From positions 9,877,618-9,941,617 of the forward strand of contig NW_024609857.1 in the NCBI RefSeq assembly GCF_016920785.2: a stretch of DNA of 64,000 bases. The letters run 5' to 3'. The position numbers were made by a program, and so were the translations under genes. Position 1 is the first letter of the stretch, and each line of letters opens with the position of its first letter. A model generated the notes under the pieces. The model was not told the DNA's origin, made no database searches, and saw nothing but the letters and a program-made list of their open reading frames with translations. Below are positions 57,186-64,000 of the stretch, one piece after another. This DNA comes from Ixodes scapularis (Eukaryota > Arthropoda > Arachnida > Ixodida > Ixodidae).

Positions 57186-58607
57186 ATGACTCCGCCCGTC
57201 GCTGAACCATGGACTACCGTGCGCTATTCTACAAAACCAACGAAAAGTCACCTCACCATCGTCATAAAGCTGACCGACGGGGTTTCCCTATCGGAACTCC
57301 AGTCTACCCACCTCACCGATGCCGTAACCGCCGCCGCCCACCTTACGCCATCGGAAGCGAAAGAGACGTATTTCAAAATCCGTGACGTGCAAAACGTCCT
57401 CATCGCCGACACCTACCGACCCTCGGCCCAGGAAAAGCTCCTGCAGACCACGAAACTCACCATTGCAAATCGCGACTACGCCGTTACCAGCTACCCCTCG
57501 GCCCCCACCAACTCCTGCATGGGCGTCATCCACGGCGTCGCGTCTCTCACCGCCCCCGACGAGCTCATCGCCAACATCGAATCCAATGTCCCAGTACTCA
57601 CCGCTCGCATGATGGGCAAGACCGAAACGGTACTCATCACCTTCGAAGGCACATACGTGCCCTATACTATATACTACCGCCGCCTCCAATTCCGGTGCCA
57701 CCCACACAAGCCAAAATCTCAACAATGCCAAAACTGCCTCCAACTCGGCCACCGCGCGGAAGTCTGCCCCAAGAAAGGCAAGCTTACAGTATGCGACATC
57801 TGTTACCAGGAAAACATGACCTCGGACACCCTTCACAACTGCGTTCCTTACTGCGTCAATTGTAAAGAAGAGCACGCCTCCAAGGACCCGAACTGCCCCG
57901 CCAAAAAGCAAGCCGATGCGCAAGCCACTCTCGCTGCCTACAAACGGCGAGTACAGCAGCGTCCCAAGGCAACAACCATCCCCAACACATTGCGCACCCC
58001 TCCTCCACCACCAAGACCGAAGGGTGGGAAAGCCTTGACCACTCCCAACCCGCCCCACCAACCAGCACCTCCTTCCGACAAGGTGCCCACTACCAACTCC
58101 AGACAGGAGAATTATCGCCTACCGCCCATCCCACGAGGCTCAACTCAGCAACATCGCAGGACCCGGAGTCTCAGCCGCAACAACAAGGTGAGAGAGCCAC
58201 TCCGTTCCACATTACACCCGACACACGCATCCCGACCCAAATCCATACCCCAAGCCATTACTGCATCCGACACGTACAAACAAGCGCTTCTCGCTGCCAA
58301 GCGCACACCAACCACCCCAAACACAGTACAAGCGATAAACGTAGCACCAGAAAATCAACACATGGACACTTTACCTCCCCTCTCTCAACCCGTCACTCCC
58401 CAGGTCTCCATCGAACTCAAGCAAATCATGCTCGTTCTGAAAAACATTCAGGAGCGCCTGGCCGCTCTCGAGCAGGATGTAGCAGAACTGAAAGCACAGG
58501 GCCCTCAGCACCCAAAACGAAAAGCAGACAACCCCTACAACCCTGAAAGCAAAATCCCCCGTCAAAATATCGAAACCTCATCAACTGATGACGAAACCAA
58601 TATCTAA
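57186..58607 (+). CDS. LINE ORF1: gag-like RNA-binding protein, 473 aa
   Basis: ORF1 protein coats the element's RNA and forms the ribonucleoprotein used in retrotransposition. The start chosen is the ATG at 57,186 (GCCGCCATGA, near-ideal Kozak). An in-frame ATG at 56,991 exists, but it lies upstream of the target-site duplication and so in host flank. Residues 1-175 contain gag/RRM-like sequence leading to MGKTETVLITFEGT. Three zinc knuckles follow: CQNCLQLGHRAEVC at 181-194 (perfect C-x2-C-x4-H-x4-C), a variant CDIC...HNC from 203, and CVNC-x3-H-x6-C from 223. A Pro/Lys/Arg-rich linker leads to a Leu-heptad coiled coil at about 409-440. The last 20 nt overlap ORF2. Confidence 0.92.
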   Translation: MTPPVAEPWTTVRYSTKPTKSHLTIVIKLTDGVSLSELQSTHLTDAVTAAAHLTPSEAKETYFKIRDVQNVLIADTYRPSAQEKLLQTTKLTIANRDYAVTSYPSAPTNSCMGVIHGVASLTAPDELIANIESNVPVLTARMMGKTETVLITFEGTYVPYTIYYRRLQFRCHPHKPKSQQCQNCLQLGHRAEVCPKKGKLTVCDICYQENMTSDTLHNCVPYCVNCKEEHASKDPNCPAKKQADAQATLAAYKRRVQQRPKATTIPNTLRTPPPPPRPKGGKALTTPNPPHQPAPPSDKVPTTNSRQENYRLPPIPRGSTQQHRRTRSLSRNNKVREPLRSTLHPTHASRPKSIPQAITASDTYKQALLAAKRTPTTPNTVQAINVAPENQHMDTLPPLSQPVTPQVSIELKQIMLVLKNIQERLAALEQDVAELKAQGPQHPKRKADNPYNPESKIPRQNIETSSTDDETNI

Positions 58608-61600
58608 ACAATCTATACACATCCTACAATGGAACTGCCGCAGCCTACAACGTAAACGAGCCAGTCTCACCCAATACCTCAACACGCTAGATCGCAAACC
58701 TGACGTCATCCTTCTTCAGGACACACAGGGCACTCACAACCTTCCACAATACACACCCTACACCCAACCCAGCATCACTCAAACCGACCGCAGGCAAAAC
58801 ACATATACCCCCACACTCGTCACGACATACATCTCTAAGGAACACCCGTCAATACAACTCAACACAACAGACATCAACACCGCTCACCAAGAGCACGTCA
58901 TCATCACCCTTCAACCCCGCAACTGCCCCAATCCCATCACAATCGTCAACGCGTACTGGCGACCGGGCCGCAAGGTCGCAAATCCCACTCCCTGGCTCAC
59001 GAAACTCGTTGCAAACAACTCAGACCACGACATCCCCTTAGTCGGAGACTTCAACAGCCCCAATGTGTCCTGGGGTTACCCAAACACTCAACACAATGGG
59101 CGCCTCCTCGCACAAGCAACCGCCCAAGCGTCGATGACACTGGCCAACGACACTACACAACCCACCCGCACCGGTAACAGTGTAGAGCGCGATACCAATC
59201 CCGACCTGGCCTTCCATCACGGCCCATCCGTTGCTGAATGGTCCGCATCTGACGAACAGCTAGGCAGCGATCATCGCCTCATCCACCTCACACTGATCAC
59301 CAACGTCAAACAGAAAGTACGTCGCAATACTGCTCGCATCACAAACTGGGATCACTTTCGCTACCATACCTCCAACAACCCCCCACCGACGGACGCTGAT
59401 CCCAGAGCCTGGGCCAACCATCTCCTCCAGGCACAGAACAAATGCACCAAAGAAGCCCAAACCACAACCGCTACCCCGTACATTGACAACCATCTTCTCA
59501 ACCTCTGGAAAACTAGGCGCAAATTGGTGAAAAAATGGAAGAAAACCAAGCACTCCAAACACCTAAAACACAAAATTCACAACATCACCAAAGAAGCCGA
59601 AACCTACGCAGAGCAACTCACCACCGAAAACTGGCTCCAACTCTGCGACTCCCTCAACGGCCAACTCGGCACCAAAAAAACGTGGCGCATCCTACGCACA
59701 CTCCTCACACCCTCTCAACCTCGCGACCCCCTCACACGCATTATGCTCGCCAGCAAAATTACCTCGCACGACCTCGAGCAGCAACTCCGCGACACCTTCT
59801 TTCCACCACCAACCGACACATCACACACACCAGAACCTCCAACTCCTCCCCTCGACCCATGCGACATGGACGCCCCCTTCCCACTCAACGAACTAAAGCG
59901 GGCACTTGACTCTTTCAAACGAAACACATCACCTGGCGAAGATCAAATCACATATCAACTTCTCCGCAATCTCGACGACACACAACTCCAACAACTCCTA
60001 AACTACTTCAATAGTGTTTGGCAAACTGGCGACATACCAGCAGAATGGAAACACGCCATCATCACCATGATCCCCAAACCAAACAAAACCTCCGAAGTCA
60101 AGAACCTACGACCCATTTCTCTCACCTCGTGCACCGGCAAACTTCTTGAGAAGCTTGTTCTCACACGCCTCGAATGGCATCTCGAGCACGTGAAAGCCCT
60201 ACCCTTTACACTCATTGGCTACCGCAAGAATATCTCCACACAAGACTGTCTCCTTCGGCTATACAATGACCTCCTCCAAGACAAAAGTACCACACAACTC
60301 CGCTCACTCCTAAGCCTGGACATCTACAAAGCCTTTGATAACGTCTCACATGACTCCATACTCAGTACCCTCAGAGAAACGCAGTGCGGCCCTCGAATGT
60401 ATAACTACATCCGCAACTTTCTATCGAACCGCACGGCCGCCTTTAAAATTCCTGGACACATCTCCACACCTTTTCCGTTACACCAAGGAGTACCACAAGG
60501 CTCCATCCTCTCTCCCACCCTTTTCAATCTTGCCATGAGCAAACTTCCCGCACAACTCGACACCATCCCCCACCTCAAATTCTCCATTTACGCCGATGAC
60601 GTTACCTTATGGACCAACACTGGCTCCCCCGGCCAGCAGGAAGAGACACTGCAACACGCTTGCGACACTGTCGCACGCTATGCCATTAGTATAGGTCTGG
60701 CCTGTTCTCCATCCAAATCGGAACTCCTCGTCATCTCCAACCGCAAAAACAATCCCGACAGGCAGCTGATCACCGTACACCTCGACGGCACTCCCATACC
60801 CCAACGCCCGCACATCAAGCTCTTAGGCCTCACCATCCAAAACAACGGTGCAAGCGATATCACCGTCTCCACCCTCTCCAAACAAATAAATCAAATCACA
60901 CACATCCTCGGCCGCGTTTCCCGGCGCCACAGAGGCCTCAAAGAGAGCGACATGAGACGAGCCATCGAAGCTCTCATCTACTCTCTCGTACTCTACCATA
61001 TCCCCTACACCCCACTCACTGCCCGTCAACTCAAACACCTCCAGACACAGCTCCGCAAACCCACCCGCCTTGCTCTCGGCGTGCCACAGTGCGCTCCCCT
61101 AGAGCACTTACAACAGATGGACCCCTTCAACACACTCGAGGAGCGAGTCGACTTGCACCGACTGGGTCAACAGCAACGCCTAACCACGTCTCTGCAGGGT
61201 CGCTACATTCTCAATTCTCTCGGTTACGACACCCAGCACCTCCCTCCCATCGAAACAACCACACCTCCCTGGGATACCATACCCCAAATCACCGCACTCC
61301 CCATACCCAAACATATGAATCCCGACAGCAACCCGGAACGCCGCAAGCACAGAGCCAAACTCATATCCCAAAAACTCGCCACACTTCAGGCACAGCAGCA
61401 CCTCATCTACTACACAGACGCCAGCTACGACCGTGGCACCAAACTCGGCCGCACCGCAATTCACTGTCCCCAGACCAACACAACGCTTAGGCAAACATAC
61501 ACCGAAGCGCCTTCGGCAGACCTCCTGGAGACTCAGGCGCTATGCTCCGCCATTCTCCATGCCATCGCCAACCCCCACGAGGGACACACCTCCATCACTG

Positions 61601-62265
61601 TCCTGACAGATTCCCAAAAAGCAGTTCGCACATTTCAGTACAACCAACTCCCCAACTACATGTCGCGTGAGCTTCGAGCCGCCCTCAACACCACCCCCAC
61701 CGTTCGCTTCTACATCTACTGGATCCCTGGCCACGCTTTAATCCCAGGAAATGAACGAGCACATTCACTTTCCCGAGTCACTTCCACTCCGGGACCTGCG
61801 ATTGACTGGCCTACGTCCTATGACCCCCAACTCCAGCGCAATGAATACCATCAACAGCGCTCTGACACACTCCGACAACTCCGCGAATCCAGACTCGCCC
61901 TCGTACCACCGCCTCCCACACTCTCTCGACAACAGGCCAGCACTATACGCCGAGCACAGACCCACACGCTATCCTCCCCACACTATACTCATCTCTTCCA
62001 AGGCGCTCAGGGCACAGCTAAGTGTCCCTTCTGCACTGGCTACCCAAACAACACGCACACCTACTGGCAATGCCTCCACGCAAAACCATCCATCCGCTCT
62101 ACACTTTCCAAGCTCCCTCCCGGGCTTCGGCCCACGACATGGAAAGAGTGGCTCTCTCCCACAAATCATCAAAACGTGCCCGCCATCTTCGACGCCCTTC
62201 TTCACCACATCACAACCATCGAAGAGAAGCTGAGGGCATCGAAAGACGCCACCAATCCCCCATGA
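58588..62265 (+). CDS. LINE ORF2: endonuclease/reverse transcriptase/RNase H polyprotein, 1225 aa
   Basis: ORF2 nicks the target DNA and copies the element RNA into it. The endonuclease (about 10-235) shows QWNC (N16), LLQD (D45 where Glu is usual), GDFNSPN (D154, N156) and GSDH (D228, H229). The reverse transcriptase (about 432-740) has SLDIYKAFD (D578), GVPQGS (634-639) and YADD (668-671). RNase H (about 940-1065) has TDAS (D944), LLETQ (E981), TDSQ (D1008) and GNERAH, where His 1059 takes the place of the fourth Asp. A C-terminal CPFC...H...C finger (C1146, C1149, H1157, C1162; C-x2-C-x7-H-x4-C) closes the protein. No stops or shifts. It starts inside ORF1 in another frame, so translation probably relies on reinitiation or leaky scanning. 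Confidence 0.96.
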   Translation: MTKPISKQSIHILQWNCRSLQRKRASLTQYLNTLDRKPDVILLQDTQGTHNLPQYTPYTQPSITQTDRRQNTYTPTLVTTYISKEHPSIQLNTTDINTAHQEHVIITLQPRNCPNPITIVNAYWRPGRKVANPTPWLTKLVANNSDHDIPLVGDFNSPNVSWGYPNTQHNGRLLAQATAQASMTLANDTTQPTRTGNSVERDTNPDLAFHHGPSVAEWSASDEQLGSDHRLIHLTLITNVKQKVRRNTARITNWDHFRYHTSNNPPPTDADPRAWANHLLQAQNKCTKEAQTTTATPYIDNHLLNLWKTRRKLVKKWKKTKHSKHLKHKIHNITKEAETYAEQLTTENWLQLCDSLNGQLGTKKTWRILRTLLTPSQPRDPLTRIMLASKITSHDLEQQLRDTFFPPPTDTSHTPEPPTPPLDPCDMDAPFPLNELKRALDSFKRNTSPGEDQITYQLLRNLDDTQLQQLLNYFNSVWQTGDIPAEWKHAIITMIPKPNKTSEVKNLRPISLTSCTGKLLEKLVLTRLEWHLEHVKALPFTLIGYRKNISTQDCLLRLYNDLLQDKSTTQLRSLLSLDIYKAFDNVSHDSILSTLRETQCGPRMYNYIRNFLSNRTAAFKIPGHISTPFPLHQGVPQGSILSPTLFNLAMSKLPAQLDTIPHLKFSIYADDVTLWTNTGSPGQQEETLQHACDTVARYAISIGLACSPSKSELLVISNRKNNPDRQLITVHLDGTPIPQRPHIKLLGLTIQNNGASDITVSTLSKQINQITHILGRVSRRHRGLKESDMRRAIEALIYSLVLYHIPYTPLTARQLKHLQTQLRKPTRLALGVPQCAPLEHLQQMDPFNTLEERVDLHRLGQQQRLTTSLQGRYILNSLGYDTQHLPPIETTTPPWDTIPQITALPIPKHMNPDSNPERRKHRAKLISQKLATLQAQQHLIYYTDASYDRGTKLGRTAIHCPQTNTTLRQTYTEAPSADLLETQALCSAILHAIANPHEGHTSITVLTDSQKAVRTFQYNQLPNYMSRELRAALNTTPTVRFYIYWIPGHALIPGNERAHSLSRVTSTPGPAIDWPTSYDPQLQRNEYHQQRSDTLRQLRESRLALVPPPPTLSRQQASTIRRAQTHTLSSPHYTHLFQGAQGTAKCPFCTGYPNNTHTYWQCLHAKPSIRSTLSKLPPGLRPTTWKEWLSPTNHQNVPAIFDALLHHITTIEEKLRASKDATNPP

Positions 62266-62362
62266 TCCACCTATCCTCACCCTTCTGAATGGCGTCCTCC
62301 TGGACACCACTTTGACACCCTGAACTGAGGGTCAATAAAGATGTTTTCTCTCTCTCTCTCTC
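62266..62362 (+). terminator. LINE 3'UTR, AATAAA signal and (TC)n tail
   Basis: About 75 bases of 3'UTR with AATAAA at 62,334-62,339, followed by ATGTTTTC and about ten TC repeats. The dinucleotide tail is probably where the RNA anneals to the nicked target, which itself begins TCTCC. Confidence 0.8.
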
Positions 62363-62374
62363 TCTCCATCTTCA
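62363..62374 (+). repeat. Target-site duplication, 3' copy
   Basis: TCTCCATCTTCA, identical to 57,003-57,014. Its first bases merge with the TC tail. Confidence 0.85.
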
Positions 62375-62811
62375 CAACCGAGTCATCGCAGGGCATTCCT
62401 TTTCTCCTTCCTTTCGCGTTTCTCCGCATGTCACCAATGACTGTCACTGCAGCGGGCGTCGCCGAGCTCGTCGATAACCTGAACTTATCTTGTGCCCAGC
62501 GCCCGGGTACTATTTGCTCAAAGGTACTAAGATAATACGAAGGATATATCCAGCTCGTTCCTTCCGCTAATATTTAACAAGTCATGGCTTACGTCAGAAA
62601 ATGCGAGATACTTACTAACTAGGTCGCTAATTAACTAAACATGACACATTAACTTTTTAATGAGTGAAAATAGACATATAGTTCCGACTAGAAACTTTCT
62701 GAGCCTCATGAAAACCCGCTAAATCAGTCATTTTCAGACAGACTTTGAGCGCGTGAGAAGCGTAGTAGTGCGCTAAAGTCATCACTCGCGGAGCAGGTAC
62801 AACGCTGGGGC
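62375..62811. other. Non-coding stretch
   Basis: Continuation of the sequence that lay next to 57,014 before the LINE inserted. AT-rich at 62,570-62,700. No gene seen. Confidence 0.45.
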
Positions 62812-63231
62812 TCTCCTAAAGCGCGATCCAAACCAACGCGTTTTTGTGCGCGCGTAAGTCGTGCGCTTCCCGGAAAGTGCGTATCTCGTGAGGCTCTTGC
62901 TGTTTCCGGTGCGCTTTCTGAGTCACAACCATGCGCATTGGTTAGGACGGTGCCGCTTCGGGCGAGCGGACAGCTTCTGCGCCAGACGGCGAAGGAACAC
63001 GGAGCCGGAACAGTAGCCCTCCACCGACTGGCCGGGAGAGGAGCGCCCTAGCCACTACGTCACAGCGCGTTTTCGTGCGCGTGCGCGTTCAGAAGTTGAA
63101 TTCGGCCAACTTTCTTATGCGCGCCCGGAAGGCGCAAGGAATCGGCGTGACGTCACAAAATACGCAATTTCCGGGAAGCGCACGGCCTATGCGCGCACAA
63201 AAGCGCGTTGGTTTGGATCGTGCTTAAGAGA
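62812..63231. mobile_element. 420-bp MITE with about 70-bp inverted ends
   Basis: The left arm (62,812-62,882) and right arm (63,165-63,231) share GCGATCCAAACCAACGCG, GTGCGCGC and GTGCGCTTCCCGGAAA in inverse orientation. A looser match (GCAGGTACAA at 62,793; complement at about 63,272-63,281) may extend the arms outward. Non-coding and CpG-rich. Family not assigned. Confidence 0.75.
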
Positions 63232-63580
63232 CGGCAAAATCGCGCGGGCGCCTTACCGCAACCGCTAGCCTTGTACCTGCTTTATGAGACTCAGTGGCGT
63301 CGGAACAGGGAGGGCAAGGGGTGCGACCGTCCCCCTTCCCCCCCCTCCCCCCAGACAGTTCAGAAATTTAATAAGAACAATGCAAGGAAGGAAGCGCAAT
63401 TTCGACGTCCCCGCCACCCCCCTCCCCATCAACACCACGACTACCATTGCCCCCCCCCCCCCCCCCTTCCCCCCCGTTCCTTCCATCTCCTGAATAGTTC
63501 CAACGCCTGTGCCACGACTGGTAACTTTAGCGCACGACTACGCTTCTCATGCACTCAAAGTTTTACTGAAATGACTAAAT
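63232..63580. other. Non-coding with poly-C tracts
   Basis: C runs at 63,339-63,352 and (C)17 at 63,450-63,466. No coding evidence; the Pro-rich frames follow from the C runs. Confidence 0.5.
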
Positions 63581-63749
63581 TATACTTCGTTTCACCTTAT
63601 GTTGTACCGCAGAGAAGGCTAGAATCGCGAGCTCATAGCGTTGGGAGCAGCTCTTGACGCACGAGAGCTTGTGCCGCCGAGGTGTGCCCTAGAGCAAGGA
63701 GCTCGCGCTTGTAGCCTTTCTGCGGTACAACATAAGGTGAAGCCAATTA
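63581..63749. mobile_element. TA-flanked MITE, family TACTTCGTTTCACC, copy 3
   Basis: TA at 63,581-63,582, then TACTTCGTTTCACCTTATGT and TGTACCGCAGA. The complement (GCGGTACAACATAAGGTGAA) lies on the right, but the last eight bases of the right tip do not match. A second right-tip-like sequence (AAGGTGAAGCAGAGTATA) occurs at about 63,869-63,886, so the true right end may be there, with another repeat inserted between. Confidence 0.65.
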
Positions 63750-63754
63750 AAACT

Positions 63755-63870
63755 TGTTGTTGGCCTAGTTGGTTCATGATGCAGTATAGAGGTTTTTTGC
63801 GCGACACAGGGGACAATTACAAGCGAGTAGACACGGACAAGCGCAACCTTTCAACTGAAGCAGAGTGAAG
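63755..63870 (+). repeat. Dispersed repeat, second copy of the 2.6-kb family
   Basis: GGCCTAGTTGGTTCATG is the exact reverse complement of 2742-2758, and the following GGGACAA and CAACTGAA blocks are related to the 2602-2731 foldback. Orientation is opposite to the copy at 2.6 kb. Confidence 0.55.
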
Positions 63871-64000
63871 GTGAAGCAGAGTATAGCGGTTTTCAATGAC
63901 GCTCAGTAAGTTTATGATTGGATCCATAGGTCTATTTCCACAAATTGAAAAGTTAATGAGTCATTTTGAATTAATTAGTGAACTAATCAGTAAGTATCGC

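Larger units (their letters stand above)
57015..62362 (+). mobile_element. Intact I-type non-LTR retrotransposon (LINE), about 5.35 kb
   Basis: Order: 171-base 5'UTR, ORF1 (57,186-58,607), ORF2 (58,588-62,265), a 3'UTR of about 75 bases with AATAAA at 62,334-62,339, then ATGTTTTC and a (TC)n tail. Both ORFs are uninterrupted, and a 10-12 bp duplication flanks the unit. Endonuclease plus RT plus RNase H in one ORF2 is the I-superfamily layout; a short dinucleotide tail in place of poly-A is a trait of some I-type elements. The coding strand is strikingly rich in C and A and poor in G and T, unlike the flanks. The lack of stops or frameshifts and the clean duplication imply a recent insertion that may still be mobile. 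Confidence 0.93.

Noticed and set aside
57288..58061. 257-codon frame on the minus strand inside LINE ORF1
   Set aside because: It is the mirror of a strongly C/A-rich coding strand that has few stop triplets in reverse; the plus frame has zinc knuckles and the minus frame has no domain.
1..64000. LTR retrotransposon or endogenous retrovirus
   Set aside because: No pair of direct long terminal repeats, primer-binding site, protease or integrase motif was found.

Overview
The window is nuclear, repeat-dense eukaryotic DNA. Base composition is mixed, there are CpG-rich islands, many G or C homopolymers of 15-27 nt, a 100-N scaffold gap, and transposable elements of several superfamilies. The style of the repeats (an I-type LINE with a (TC)n tail, CR1/L2-like LINE fragments, TA- and TTAA-flanked MITEs) fits an arthropod. 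From memory of similar repeats a hard tick (Ixodidae) is the most likely source; that assignment is an inference, because no host marker gene is present. No rRNA, CRISPR array, operon or prokaryotic gene was seen.

The one large, clearly coding unit is an apparently intact two-ORF non-LTR retrotransposon at about 57,015-62,374. It has a short 5'UTR, ORF1 (RNA-binding gag-like protein with zinc knuckles), ORF2 (endonuclease, reverse transcriptase, RNase H, C-terminal CCHC), an AATAAA signal and a (TC)n tail. It is bounded by a 10-12 bp target-site duplication. The longest ORF1 frame begins in flanking DNA; the boundary and a strong Kozak ATG place the true start at 57,186.

The rest is mostly decayed or non-autonomous elements. 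(1) 3,164-5,187: a TTAA-flanked 2.0-kb element with a THAP-domain remnant (Kolobok-like). (2) 18,470-20,762: a 2.3-kb element with long inverted termini and a second, independent THAP remnant; 34,792-35,248 is its internal-deletion derivative. (3) 24,153-25,239 and 38,120-38,381: TA-flanked elements with related termini, the second being a MITE that carries a reversed copy of itself inserted at an internal TA. (4) TTAA MITEs at 28,332-28,852 and 32,711-32,866. (5) A TA-flanked MITE family at 52,831, 55,576 and 63,583, and a three-MITE cluster at 52.8-53.5 kb. (6) Foldback repeats at 2.6, 8.5-8.8, 15.3, 34.0 and 62.8 kb. (7) CR1/L2-type LINE fragments at 26.6-28.0 kb (RT, one stop), 47.2 kb and 56.3 kb (endonuclease). 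(8) Four copies of a 196-bp tandem repeat at 47.95-48.7 kb.

Host genes are barely visible. Two short frames look like first coding exons because ATG, reading frame and a consensus splice donor coincide: minus strand 17,397-17,191 (signal-peptide-like) and plus strand 31,297-31,416. A TATA-box promoter is possible near 30,680. CpG-rich blocks at 1.1-2.1, 11.0-11.5, 22.8-23.15, 41.6-42.4 and 45.6-46.4 kb may mark promoters or 5'UTRs. The 1.4-kb blocks on both sides of the N gap (42,003-43,404 and 43,505-44,909) differ only in homopolymer length and look like an unmerged contig overlap, not a biological duplication.
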